From Owenia fusiformis (lineage: Eukaryota; Annelida; Polychaeta; Sabellida; Oweniidae), in contig CAIIXF020000004.1 of NCBI GenBank assembly GCA_903813345.2, positions 21,488,477 through 21,552,476 on the forward strand: DNA of 64,000 nucleotides, read 5' to 3'. Position 1 is the stretch's first letter; each line of letters begins with the position of its first letter. The notes below the pieces were generated by a model. It saw only the letters and a list, made by a program, of their open reading frames with translations. It searched no databases and was not told where the DNA came from. A program made the position numbers and the translations under genes. Positions 10,813 through 22,586 of the stretch are shown piece after piece.

Positions 10813-11475
10813 TATTATTTTCCATGAAAAGTTCTCTTTTGCTATATATTAATAAGAACTTATATGAAATAAATAGGATGAGGCTATTCAATATTGTTAA
10901 AAAAGAAATGTACCCAAAACATATAAACAGACAAACGCAAAAACATGTTGACATGAATTATATGTACATATTTAGATTGAAATTAAATAATGATGTTAAA
11001 AAACAACCTACGCAAATTGATGAGCTTTGAAAAAATATTGAATAACAAAATGTTTGATATCTTTCTGTAATGTGATACTGCTTTGCTGAAGATTTAATTG
11101 TAAAAATCAATTACTTATAGATAATAACTTGACTGATCAATATTTTCTTACTTAGTTAAGTTTGAAAAATGAAGTTCATTAGCTCAATTCCTTTACTGGT
11201 CTTGTTTATGGTTTTCTGGGTTTTGCTAGTTTTTGTGTTTTTCACATGTTTCCGCTTGTGCTTTCTGGTCAAATGTTTTTCATTGAAAATTTCTCTTGAT
11301 ATAGAGGTGATTAACACTTTAACTCAGTTAAAGGAGTATAGGAAATTTGGAAAATTGAAAACAAGTCTCAATCAATGAAACTGTGAAAATTATGTCATAG
11401 TAGCATTATACTCCCTTTATCGCAAATTGCCTTGTCTATTTAGATTTGCTTGACCTATTTTCAGACATAAGCTAT
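10813..11475. other. Unassigned stretch
   Basis: A 69-residue frame (11169-11378) begins with an ATG and a hydrophobic run, but has no neighbours or splice context to support it. Confidence 0.35.
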
Positions 11476-11482
11476 GCCCCTG

Positions 11483-11632
11483 ATAGTTCCATATGAATGC
11501 TGCCCCATTTTCAAAGTACCTACACTGAAAGAGTCTCTAGACCACCCCTCCACCCCCAAGCCCTCTCTCCCTTTATCATTTTCACTACCATTTGAATGCT
11601 GCCCCATTTACAAAATACCTACACTGAAAGAT
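11483..11632 (+). repeat. Two-copy duplication, 99-bp spacing
   Basis: GAATGCTGCCCCATTT, then AAA.TACCTACACTGAAAGA, occurs at 11494 and 11593. The first 76-residue frame spanning it is explained by this duplication. Confidence 0.75.
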
Positions 11633-11704
11633 CTGTTTTCTATTACATGTATATTAATACTGCTTAATCTACTCTTGCTTAAAGTCTCTGAGCCCCCTCC
11701 CTAA

Positions 11705-12237
11705 TCGCCATTTATTCAGCTTCACTACCAGAGGGGAGGTGTGTAGTGGGGGCTCACAAATGACTCATCATAGCTAGATTATGCTTAATCAAGTGATCAA
11801 CACTTTTAACATATCCCCCGAGACCAGCACCATCCACTCTGTGAAACTAGAAAAGGTGTTTCTGATTTTAACACTGCTTTAATCAAATGATGCAAAACTT
11901 TAACATGAGTAGAAAAATAAGTTTAGCGCAGGTGTTGGTATTTCAACATGTGTTTCCTCTTCTTTTATCTGATCATTCAGTATAACAAAGTAAACAGAAA
12001 ATACAATGAAACACAAGGTGGGAGAAGTAAGGGCAATGTACCCTTTATCAGATGTTCATCTTTCTTTAAATCAAGGGATATAACCAGAAAATCTTAACAA
12101 TGTCAATATATTTTTGCCTTATGAGTTGCTAATAATCATTCTGTAGTTGACCTCTAATTTCTACACATTTTAAATCAATTTTTGTGTAAATTGGATGAAA
12201 ATTGTTCAAATAAGAGCAATTTTAGTGAAGAATTTTG
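11705..12237. other. Unassigned stretch
   Basis: GC-poor; short motifs such as AGCTAGATTATGC near 11772 recur loosely near 12748 and 51847. No gene. Confidence 0.4.
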
Positions 12238-12302
12238 TGACGGATTTTCTCGTCACTCTGGGTTTCAAGGTCATTTCTGAGGTGACGAGAAATCTTGTCA
12301 CT
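12238..12302. repeat. Imperfect stem-loop
   Basis: GTGACGGATTTTCTCGTCAC pairs with GTGACGAGAAATCTTGTCAC over 20 bases with few mismatches, loop about 23 bases. Confidence 0.65.
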
Positions 12303-12492
12303 CCAGGTAGCCAAGAGGTTAAGATAATTTTACACTTCAGAGGTCCTGCCCTTACTGCGAGTGGACATCACAATCCACATCATCAATCAATTCAAATCAA
12401 CCATGCTGACATTTTCTCAGTCAATCACCAAGCAGAAAGAAACACGTTTAAATGACATTGTAGTTTGTAAATTAGAGATATCTTTTATTGAC

Positions 12493-12536
12493 TCTGATGT
12501 CATTACAATGACATTCTGATGTCATTACAATGACAT
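12493..12536 (+). repeat. 22-bp unit, two perfect copies
   Basis: TCTGATGTCATTACAATGAC plus AT, twice. Each copy contains the palindrome ATGTCATTACAATGACAT. Confidence 0.85.
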
Positions 12537-12540
12537 GTTT

Positions 12541-13869
12541 AGTTACAATAGTGGTTAAACATTGACTTCAATGGAAATGAGCATATAAAGTGAATCATCC
12601 TTTTTGCGACAACAAATCTGGTTGGCTTATTGAATTTAAAGATTTCATTTAAAAATAGTGTAGATGTAGTCTACCCCCCCCCCCCCCCTATCTACTTCAC
12701 ACGTGTTGGGAGCTGTATAGTGAGGCATCTCAAAAGAGTTTGCAGCTAGATTACATGTAGTATAGATGAAACTGTCTTTTAAGAAGTTAAGTAAAATGAA
12801 TGTGAATGTTAGTATCAACATTTACAATCATAAGTTATACTCAGAGGGAAATGTTGTTACCTGATAATGGCTCAGGGTACATAATTAACAGAAAATTAAC
12901 AGAACAATATAATAAAACACAAAACTGTCAAGTTATGGACACCTTGCTCTTTTGGTTCTGTTATTTATGGGTATTTTGTCCTATTTACAAAAGGTGGTTT
13001 TACAGTGGTAATAACCTCTTCTGAATTGTTTTCAACAAATAGTTAGATAACAACGAGTTAGATATTTTTTGTTTTCCTGCCATGCTATACATGTTTAAGA
13101 CTGAAAATAATTAAACAAAGAATAAGACCTTGAAAGCCCATGATAAAACCAATATCCCATTCTGATCCTCATATCATCTTTCAGTTTCGCCATCTCAAGG
13201 CTGAGAAGAAATGAGATGTCACCGTATTTGTCACGTTGACAATCCCCCATTTTATCCATCCCCATATGTACAGTGAAATGATTGATGGATGGTGCATGTT
13301 GATTGCAATGTGTTTACTGAAACAAGGATGCCCCCCCCCTCATCCATGGCTGAAATAATACATTGATATTTTGACCCACCTCCTTCTATACAATCTTTTA
13401 TTAGGTAAGAGCTTAGTCAAGCATTTAACTGAAAATGAAATTAAGATTTCTTATTTGATTTAAATGTCTATTTTTACTGTTTCACACAAGCAACAAGTAA
13501 ATAAATGATAAAATAATCTCTATGAGATAATAAAGGGAGTGAATGAATTAACATTCTTTCAGAACGCAGCAGGGGCCAAGATACAAAGTATGCAAGCCGA
13601 ATTTAAATAAACGGGGCAAAACTTAAGCTCAAGAGGATTAAGTAATCCATGGGACATCATTTCAAGTTTCAATTAAAAAAAAAGTTGAATGACATTATTC
13701 TGTAAAACTTAAGTAAGGTTAAGTTATGGGTCAGTCCAGTATACAGACTCAAGAAAAAGTTTGTAATTTCAGTCTGATGCAAAGAAACAAGAAAATGTTC
13801 ATGCATAACTAAGGTATTCTTGTATTGTCAATTTTGTTTTCAAAACATCTGGTTGTTAATATTCTAAAA
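12541..13869. other. Unassigned stretch
   Basis: Contains a poly-C run near 12667 and another at 13332. A 72-residue frame (12806-13024) has no support. Confidence 0.4.
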
Positions 13870-14006
13870 GGTGTTCAACTAATGGTAGGTGTTCTATTAA
13901 AGAGTTTCTTTAACATTTAGTTAGTTGGATTTTGGGACTCTGAAAGGTGTTCTACTAACAAAGGTGTTCCACTTCTAGAGGTGTTCCACTTTACAAGTGT
14001 TACGGT
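13870..14006 (+). repeat. GTGTTC cassette, diverged
   Basis: AAGGTGTTC or AGGTGTTCCAC half-units near 13869, 13945, 13960 and 13978, ending in TTTACAAGTGTTACGGTACAG, a relative of ACAGGTTTTACTGTA. Confidence 0.65.
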
Positions 14007-14744
14007 ACAGTCATATACAGCAAGGTGCTCTGTCTTTTTATACATGAGATAATAACAGAAGGAAATGAAACTAAAGAAAAATACATATAAATCATGGATT
14101 ATTAAAAAAACGTGTATATCCTTGCGTGCCTAAGATATATATTATCAAGTTAGAGGGGATTAATTTGATTATACTATGAAAAATTGTGTCAGTATAAACA
14201 CATGGATACAGGATGCATCTTACACTTTACTGTATAAAATGTGAGAAGTAGGGATTTGTTGGATTATTATATACAATGATAAAATGGATTAGAACATGCA
14301 GGATTTTAATGAGGTATTATGGGTCATAAGCACACTGTGTTTTTAGCACGACTAATTGGGATTTGATAGTAGTTTTGTTTTAAATGCAGTATTTTAATAA
14401 TGAGGTTTTAATTGCTTTGTAATCACATTGACCAACACCAGACAATACTTTTGTTTTCATCATTCTTAGTTGTATGTCAATATTTATATCAAATAAAGGA
14501 TGTATCTTTTTTTGCCTTTTACCCTATAAGGATCTCATCTCAGATCTTACTCTGAGATTCAAAGACTTGTAGAAATAACTACACTCTGAATAAAGAGGGA
14601 GGAAAGCCCCAGAGCTAAAGAGTTAACAGATATAATTACATCTCTTGCATACCAACTTCATTTAGGCAACTTCTAACCAATTAGTTTTGCGAAAATAACA
14701 TGTCATTGTGAAGGTATTATAATCTTATATTATAATTATAAAGG
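14007..14744. other. Unassigned stretch
   Basis: A+T-rich; no gene or clear repeat recognised. Confidence 0.45.
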
Positions 14745-15528
14745 TACCGTATTCTCTGTAATTAGCGCCCAGGGCGTTTAGAAAATTGAAAATACATTAT
14801 TTAGACCATTCTAATAAGCGCCCATGTATGAAAGAAATCAGAAATCCCGAGGAATTTCATGTATGGCAATTTTTCTTGACAAGAATGCATTTTCTTCAAC
14901 ATATTTTTATAATAATATGACAAGTGCTGTTATTGGAGAGAATATGGTAAAGATCGCTTAGACAATATTGACAGTGGTTGAAGACCCGTCTATGTCTAAT
15001 TTATTTCCGGCACGCCCACTTTGTCATTATCGCCGATTACCTTCAATATTTCCACTAGAGACTGCTGGATATCGATCTAAAGTTATACATTATTTCTAAT
15101 TTGATGAGAGATCATCATTATTCGTGCAAAAGTCGTGTAAAAGTCGAGAAACATTAAAAAGAAACCAGAAAGTTCACGACCTTGACATGCGCAGAACATC
15201 TGCGCAGTAGCTTTTGAAATTTCTGAATGCCGATAAAGAACAATTCCTTCATTCATTATGGACTATTTGGAGACAATATTAGCATGGTATGGTGTGGGAA
15301 GCACCCATCGATAGATATGTATCGAGAGGATGCATAGAATTACAAAACGCGTCGTGTTTACAGCAGTTTTAGGGTAAGTACTCTATTATCGCCCGCTCCT
15401 GGATTTTGAGAAATATTTTTTTCCTGATATATTCTTCAATTCTTGTTGATTCCTCGATGTTTCTTGAACTTTGTGAAGCGGGGTGGGCGCTTATTAGAGA
15501 GTGGGCGGTAATTACAGAGAATACGGTA
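14745..15528. mobile_element. 784-bp TIR element, ends TACCGTATTCTCTG
   Basis: Terminal inverted repeats of about 26 bases with one mismatch (TACCGTATTCTCTGTAATTA then C/G CGCCC). A second inverted pair inside reads TAATAAGCGCCCA / TGGGCGCTTATTA. The core 14990-15380 is richer in G+C and holds the palindrome TGCGCAGAACATCTGCGCA and a GTAAGT string at 15373, as if host DNA had been captured. No transposase frame, so non-autonomous. The superfamily is not assigned; a TA duplication is possible but cannot be told from the end sequence. Confidence 0.8.
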
Positions 15529-15975
15529 TTGTGAAAACTCTGAAACTTGATCAGAAATATCATAAATTTGAATAAAATTGAATTTGAAAAAAAGTTTAAA
15601 AGATGAATAAAATTAAAAGAATATATCTTCTATTTAGATACTGTTGAAATCTTAATTGGTTTTAAGGCTAAGATCAAAGGAGTGTCCCCAATTTATAGCA
15701 TGTAGATGAAGCTCTCTTTTAGAAGTGAAATCAATATCTTAAAGGACTCTTTAATCACTGTTCAATCAATAAGAACATAAATATTTATATAAGATACTTG
15801 TCGGATTATTTTTTACAACAAAATAATTTTACAAACATGTAACAGTGATGATATAGATCCAGGATGTATATTTTGCGGTCACCTGGTGCAGGACAGGATT
15901 AGAAAGCGATAGATATCGATAGGAGCTTAATCTAGTGTGATTGATCTAGCCTGTTGTCCGAGGCTCCAAATGGGC
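15529..15975. other. Unassigned stretch
   Basis: Text near 15690 (TAGATGAAGCTCTCTTT) recurs near 23147, suggesting an old dispersed repeat. No gene. Confidence 0.4.
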
Positions 15976-16152
15976 ATCTGCTCATGCCATTTTCACGCTG
16001 TTTTTAGGTATTTCTCCTTAAAATTTGAATGAAGTATTTCATATTCTTAAATTTCACAATTATACAATTCAGAGTATTCAGTATGTGACTGTATATATTA
16101 TTCTTTACTCTTTTCACACTTTTTTCGAAATTAGCATTTTCAAATATGACCC
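15976..16152 (-). repeat. Rep-A copy, diverged
   Basis: CTGCTCATGCCATTTTCACG at the left, CTTAAAATTTGAATGAAGTA, and a right end TAGCATTTTCAAATATGAC like the 7360 copy, suggesting a subfamily. Confidence 0.8.
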
Positions 16153-17183
16153 ACGTTGTTTTGTTAACCTCATTCTCCCAATGTTTTTTTTACAAAATGT
16201 TATTTGACCCCTTGGTGAATTAAGTCCAAATTGTTTTGTTAGATTTGTAACATCCACCATTGAGCCTCGGGGAATATAAAACCTGATAAAAGCTTAGAGG
16301 AGGCTGATAAGTTTCATGAACATTTTAGATGTTTGAAAACACATCTATGCCTCTCTAGATCAGATTTTGTGGGAGTCAGTTGACTATGAAGCTTTAACTT
16401 GCATGGTTAAACAATATAGTTAAAAGTTGCCTTATATCAATATCAGATTTGTATTTTTGTCAAGTGGAAAATTTGAAAATTGTGTCGACTTGCTAAGTTG
16501 AAAATCTTTTTCCTTCTGATGAGAAAATAACAACTAACATTTGCAAGATTTGACGAAACATGGACATTTCTCAATCAGAAATTGATATAAGCAATTCCCT
16601 TTGGAAAATTTTGTGGGGGGGGGTAAATGAAACAGATATCCAAGAAAACGACTAGAGAACATTACTTCCTTTATGATTCTTGAGTATAAAAAACAATAGG
16701 ACAATGATAACTGATTTCACTACATCCATAAGGAACTAATTAATTACATGAGATCTATTAACTATTGTTCAGTCTATTCAGCAATAAAAATTAGGTCAGA
16801 AAACGCAAAATTTCAACAAAGTATCTCTGATTTAAAGAAAACCCTGAGCTCCAGAACTTTGCATTGAAAATCTATCCTCTGAGAGTCTCAAATGGACAAC
16901 ATATTTGATAAATTGATAAGATCTTCTATAATTTCATTTAACTGACTTTATGGCATGTTATTGGAGTTTAAGTAGGAAATTAATGTCAATTTTGAACAGG
17001 TAGATGTCAACCAATCAGGCAGTGATCAACCAATTAAATGAATATATAGAGTGTAGAGAAAGCTCTCATTATGAGGTGTGAAGTGAAACTATTTGCAAAG
17101 GGTAGTATTCACATTCTAAGGCATCTGATTGGAACTTCATCAGAGGATTATTGTAAGAGTATAGTTTAAGTTCTTTTTATTGG
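16153..17183. other. Unassigned stretch
   Basis: G9-10 run near 16613; AACCAATCAGG and AACCAATTAAA near 17010-17035. No gene. Confidence 0.4.
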
Positions 17184-17265
17184 ATCACCACCACAAATGG
17201 TGATTACCGCAAGTTGTATAGTCTCCAGCTTTTTTATGGCGGTGTTTAGCATCTGTAACAGCATT
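17184..17265 (+). repeat. GTCACCACC-family copy, truncated
   Basis: ATCACCACCACAAATGGTGAT hairpin-like left end, then TAGTCTCCAGCTTTTTT and CATCTGTAACA. The GGTGGTGAC right end is missing. Confidence 0.6.
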
Positions 17266-17293
17266 CAGAGTACTTCCGATTTCATTAACCCCC

Positions 17294-17497
17294 AGTGATC
17301 TCCCCAGCATTAAAGCAAGTGGGTGCAGCACCTACCTGAGATTTTGAAAATGGACTTGCACCCACCTGAAAATCCATTTGCACCCATTTGAAAATGAGAA
17401 AAATCATGAAAAATTGGCATATTTTGACCAATTTTGGTCTAAATTGTGAAAATGAGAATTTTGCACCCATCTGAGAAAAAATCCTGGGGAGATCACT
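17294..17497. mobile_element. Short element with 14-bp perfect TIR
   Basis: AGTGATCTCCCCAG at 294-307 pairs perfectly with CTGGGGAGATCACT at 484-497. The interior repeats GCACCCA(C/T)(C/T)TGA blocks. CCCCC lies on both sides and fits a 5-bp duplication, but it is low-complexity. Confidence 0.75.
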
Positions 17498-18540
17498 CCC
17501 CCCTCCCTCCCCCCTGTTTATTTCCTCCCTCCATCTAACTCCCCTGTCTGCAAAGAAAGAAGTCATGCAGTTACATATTTGATACATTCTCATATCACAA
17601 AAAGGTTGTTTTAAGATCATGTAGGAATTTTTATTCTATAGGTTAAGGTGTTTGATAATCAAAGGGTAAGTTATCTATTATACAACCAGAAAGAAACCAT
17701 TAAGAAATATATACGGGCAGTTAAAACTTCATTCTGCCAAATGAATCTGTCTGTAGTCAGTGGAACTCAACATGTTCATATGAGTCCCCTCCCGAAGATT
17801 TGGTCAAAGTATTTTGTTCTAATTTTCTTGTAAAAAATTATCAGAATTGAAAAGTAGCATATTTTGACAAAATTTGAAAAATATATCACAGTTTCACGAA
17901 AAAGGGGAGTTTCACGAAAAAGGGAGTTCCCCTTTAAAAGTAAAGTAAGAAGCTCAGGTTCTCGGGCTGCTTTCTTTAATAGTTGGAAGAATAACTATAA
18001 GAATAATAAGATAATGTTAGATCTCATTCAGGAGACAGTGAGATACTGGTGCAATATTGTTATGTCACGTATGATATCACCTAGCAACAAATAAAACAAA
18101 CAACATTTTTAATTCTTCTGATGATTTGAACTTTTCGTTAAGAGAAAATTAATGCATAGTCGCGGAATAAAATAAATAGTTTTAAGCTGACTTGTTAGCT
18201 AGCTGAATCTGCACCTTGATCATTGGAATAAATCAGCATTTATCATTTAGTTCTGGTCAAAATTGATTTGATTCAATTGAAATAGACCACCAAGCCTGGA
18301 GCCTTACTGACCCAATTTTTCGCAGGAGGTATTTCCCATGTTGCACTTCACAAATCATGTGACTATAATTAGCCAATGAAATGGCTGAATGTCTTAAAAA
18401 ACAAATTGTATGGATAGGGAAAGTTGAGTTTATCACTTTAAATCTACCTATACTTAACTTATCCTCAGGTCATGTTTTTTCCATTCAATTCCTCTGATAA
18501 AATGGCTTAATGTCTTAAAAAACAAATGAATTATCAATAC
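17498..18540. other. Unassigned stretch
   Basis: Starts with a C/T-rich run. TTTCACGAAAAAGGG is duplicated at 17893 and 17911. A 61-residue and a 76-residue frame have no support. Confidence 0.4.
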
Positions 18541-18630
18541 AATTTTGAGTCTCAACTCCATGCCTGTATTTTTATTCCTTGCTAATTCCACTCTTTTCCA
18601 CTCTATTTTGAATTTCAAAACTTAACCTCC
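18541..18630 (-). repeat. Rep-A, right half only
   Basis: ATACAATTTTGAGTCTCAAC then TTATTCCTTGCTAATTCCAC and CACTCTATTTTGAATTTC; the CTCTAAAATTTGAATG part is absent. Confidence 0.8.
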
Positions 18631-19876
18631 ATGGCCATTTTTACAAGTTACTAATTCATGGAATAATCAAAGTGAAAGGATGTATTAATCGTAAGTATTA
18701 ATACAAACTATTTGACATTCAGTTCCTTTATTCCAAGTCAGGTTGCTCTAATCCTTATAGAATAATTTCTCCATGAATGAATAAAAGTTGTGAATGTCGG
18801 GATTATGATCAAAAACTATCTATCTGGACACATAAAGAATTCAAAGGGCCTTCCGTAACTGAATTTCTTTGATATATTACATGTATGTTACCCTGGCAAG
18901 ATGAAGAAATAACAACATTTCAAATTAATTATGCAAAAAAATCCAGTTTCAATGATGAAAAATGTATGTAATCATATGAATATTGAATGTTGAACTAATT
19001 TTTGCATAGGACAAGCAATTTGAAAGTAATGACCAAAAAGGACAAATTATCACACCAAATAAACATAGCAGTCTGCTGTGGTGATGCCCAAAAGTAAAAA
19101 AGCATGGTGAAAGTATTAGGTTAATATGTTTAAGAAGAATTTGAAAATAATTTTGTAAAATGACCGACTTCGTATATACAATGTATAACATTTTTAATCT
19201 AATATATTTGCTTATGATTAACGCCATCACCAATATCTTGAATTTCTTAATAAAACTCATTTTAATCTAATCTTTAGGACTGTTTTCTATAAACTTTCAT
19301 TCCATGATAAAATATTTGCAACCCATAGCCAGAGATCACCACCATCTGCCCTCTTTAAACAAAGATGATTCTATGAAGCTTGTATTCAATAAGAATTTGT
19401 ATGGTCATTTTTTCTTAGTATGGCACAATTCAATTCACATCCCTTGAGACAATACTGCATTAATTTCATATTAAAATCCCATAAAAGCAACAGATTACTT
19501 TCTCTAAGATCAAAATATTGTTTTGCATAGTTAGAGGTAAGAGTTGCTAGCTTCTGGTGGAACAGAGTTTTATTTGTAGATTTTGTAAATTTTGCAGAAT
19601 AATTATTATGACAGCTACTTGAGCAAAATAAACGCTTGATGTAGTTTTTGTGACGTACTCTGGAAAAATGAAGACAATTTTCTACCAGGATTGTGGTTTG
19701 TTAGATAAATAAAATGGTACTAATTCAACACAAATAGGGTCAAAAATAGGTGAATTTAACCCTTTGGGGTCTGACCAAGGAAAAACTTTGCTCTATTCCC
19801 TGTGTGCTTTTAATGGTAGAACTTCACCCAAATTGACCTACCATGTATTGAAAATGTGTATTCATACTTTATGACA
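18631..19876. other. Unassigned stretch
   Basis: A 103-residue minus frame (18949-19260) is hydrophobic and A+T-driven; not called. Nothing else recognised. Confidence 0.4.
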
Positions 19877-20163
19877 CTGGTTATAGATTCCAAGATATTG
19901 ACAGGGTATTTAAATGGAGAGGAGGCGATTATGTTGATTTTTTGTAAAAATGGATTATTCAGCATATGGATAATAATTTACTATGTAGGTCAGTTGTATC
20001 TTAACTGAACTCGGTGAACTTTAAGAATAATATTTTTCTTGTGGTTGCTGACATAATTTTTCCCAATAACAAATGTGCTGAAAATGTCAAAAATGCCAAC
20101 CTAAAAAGATTGTCGGGTCAACCTCAGGTCAGTCAAAGAAACTTGGAATCTATAATATACCAG
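19877..20163. repeat. 287-bp unit with inverted ends
   Basis: CTGGTTATAGATTCCAAG (19877-19894) is mirrored by CTTGGAATCTATAATATACC (from 20142). Possibly a small TIR element; no target duplication seen. Confidence 0.5.
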
Positions 20164-20199
20164 CTGCTTTTGGCACACATGGTAAGCCTATAGAACCAC

Positions 20200-20343
20200 C
20201 AGGCCCATAGCCATGGGGGGTGTGTTGGGGTTTGTGCAGTTTTCAAGTGATTTTGACCATTTTTGAGCCAAAGTTATCAAAAGTGAAGACCCCCTGGATT
20301 TTTTTAAAAAGTGACCCCCCTTGGAAAATCCTGGCTTCGGCTC
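20200..20343 (-). mobile_element. CAGGCCCGT-family element, degraded
   Basis: CAGGCCCATAGCCATGGGGGG at the left; GACCCCCCTTGGAAAATCCT and GGCTTCGG at the right. The interior (GTGATTTTGACCATTTTTGA) is the reverse complement of the family text. Confidence 0.6.
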
Positions 20344-21956
20344 ATCCACGTGTCAACACTTTTTCAGACAATTCATGTTTGCCATTCATCTGGACTTAAA
20401 AGCTCATTTTCATTTCATAGTTTCCATGGTGACCATTTAGGTCATCCGTCTACTAACTTTAATTGTCTCATTTTAGAGATATCAGCTATTCTCACAGAAC
20501 TTTGCCATTTTTGGTGAAAGTCAGCTAAAAGGAAACGTACTGGTTGAAGAGTATTTTCTTACCAATGTCCTTCATTTTGGTTAAAGACTAACAGGCTTCT
20601 ATTTATTTTTATTTACAAATGTTGCTAATTGTGCTTTTAGATACAATAATTGTACAGGAACATGAAAAGATGCATTTTAATTGGTCAACTTGTTAACTGA
20701 TCTCAGACTCTTAAACAATATATAAAAATGAATCTATTCTATCATTAATTTAAACTTATTAGGGCTTTATAAATTATCCATATCTGTTTTAGTATGTTTA
20801 GTTGATCATTTTTTGATTTTTGTTCAAATAGTATCATTGGTAGCCCTATGCTCTATCTGCTAACAAGTAAAATTAACAGTGTTTAATATATTGACATTAA
20901 ATCAATTTGACTTATATTTTCCGGAATGATGCGTATAATCTCTACTTAACCCCAGGGGGTTGGGGTGCACCTTGCAGACTTCAGAAGCTATTAATATTCC
21001 TGTTTTTACATTCATTCTCAGAGAGTGTTTAAGGTTAGGCCCTTGTGGGTTAATCTCTGTTTAGCAGACTAATTAGTTTTGGAAAAGTAACCAAGTAACT
21101 CGAAAAATGGCAAAATGAGGACGTTCGCGTTATACTTTAGGGAATGGTGTACAAGCATCAACAGTTATGGAAAAATGAAGTTTTTGGCCCTTCTTCCCCT
21201 CAACATTTCAAAATGAGGATTTAACTTGCACTTGTAGAGCCAAAATATCTATTAATACTCTCTTTGCTAACAAAGTCATACGCCCCCCCCCCCCCTTCCT
21301 AATGGGATTAACTGTGTTCTTCTGAAACTCTTAATAATTGGTTTCCATTCCTAAAACGGAAGAAAAGTCTATATCACTTGGATGTCAATGTCCTTACTTG
21401 TAAGTTAAGCTTCATTGCATGTCTATTGTATTCAGAGACACATAATGATCCTAAACTAGTGATGTCAATGTATGAAAGTGTCACAATATTTGCTGAAAGT
21501 TCTTGATTAGGTTTTAAAGGATGAAATGTAAATTACCTAAAGGTAGACCTACATGATGAGAAATTTTTGCAACTTTGAAAATAAGACGGCTCAATTTTCG
21601 AGTTATTAATACATTCTAAAGAAAAATTAACACCCAATTAATAATCACGGTACCCTAAAGCACTTTTTATGCGAAAATGAAAGGTTTAGTCCATGTTTTG
21701 AATGAGGTTCATCTGAAAAAAGCACATGGTCATCGAAATGGTAGAAAATGCAGTCTGACCTTAATAGGTTGTCGAATAACTGTCTATTGTTGTCAGTCAT
21801 GTTTTGTTGCATATCTATTCTCCACGGAGACATGATGTTTCAGAAGCTAGCCATGTGAATCTATGAAAACACAAACTGGTCATTTTTATGATTGATCTAG
21901 TATTAATGTATTTACTTTAAAACCTGTCTTCTCCGAATGTTACTGGAGTCAACCAA
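20344..21956. other. Unassigned stretch
   Basis: C11 run near 21284. On the minus strand an ATG 13 bases before a GTAAGA donor (20575-20563) and a 62-residue frame (21645-21833) are both too weak to call. Confidence 0.4.
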
Positions 21957-22200
21957 AAGTGTTCAGAATGGGGAGGTTTTCAGATTGGGGAGGTGTTCAG
22001 AATGGAGAGGTGTTCAGAATGGAGAGGTATTCAGATTGGGGAGGTGTTCAGATTAGGGAGGTGTTCAGATTGGGGAGGTGTTCAGAATGGAGAGGTGTTC
22101 AGAATGGAGAGGTATTCAGATTGGGGAGGTGTTCAGATTAGGGAGGTGTTCAGATTGGGGAGGTGTTCAGAATGGAGAGATATTCAGATATTCAGGTTTC
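21957..22200 (+). repeat. 17-bp minisatellite with 85-bp higher order
   Basis: About 13 copies of GAGGTGTTCAGATTGGG or GAGGTGTTCAGAATGGA. The order of the two variants repeats every 85 bases (5 units), e.g. at about 22018 and 22103. Two frames of 60 and 84 residues over it are artefacts. Confidence 0.95.
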
Positions 22201-22294
22201 TGATATTCAATAATACTGGAGTTAAGCATCTGCTTATTTCCATGTGAAAAATTATAATTTCCAATATTTTTGCATGTTGTTTGCATTTATTTAG

Positions 22295-22324
22295 CCTGCT
22301 GTCATACATTCTAATGAACCCCTG
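22295..22324 (+). other. Candidate 30-nt micro-exon
   Basis: Acceptor GCATTTATTTAG lies directly before, donor GTAAGT directly after. All 30 bases read open in the first frame as PAVIHSNEPL. Motif-only evidence; could be chance in 64 kb. Confidence 0.2.
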
Positions 22325-22426
22325 GTAAGTGATGGCCACAATGACGACAACACCATAGGAATCAGACTGTATGTCATGTCTCATATGTGGAATAATGGGA
22401 CCACCCTTAAGAAAATTTCAGAAAAT

Positions 22427-22586
22427 TTTGTTCTAAAATGCAAAATAGAATGAACAGTGATGGAATCCACAAGGAATAAACTAATAAGGCATGTAGTCAA
22501 CACTCTAAATTATATAGAAATATAAGAAAATAAGGCACTTCATTGAAATTTTAGAGAAAGATTGAGTTAAATAGGAATGTTTTGGC
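22427..22586 (+). repeat. Rep-A copy, full length
   Basis: TTCTAAAATGCAAAATAGAA to GCACTTCATTGAAATTTTAG; the last part reads TTGAGTTAAATAGGAATG, without the usual GAGCAGACGG end. Confidence 0.85.

Noticed and set aside
21645-21833. 62-residue minus frame rich in Asp, His and Asn
   Set aside because: Alone, without neighbours or a recognised family.
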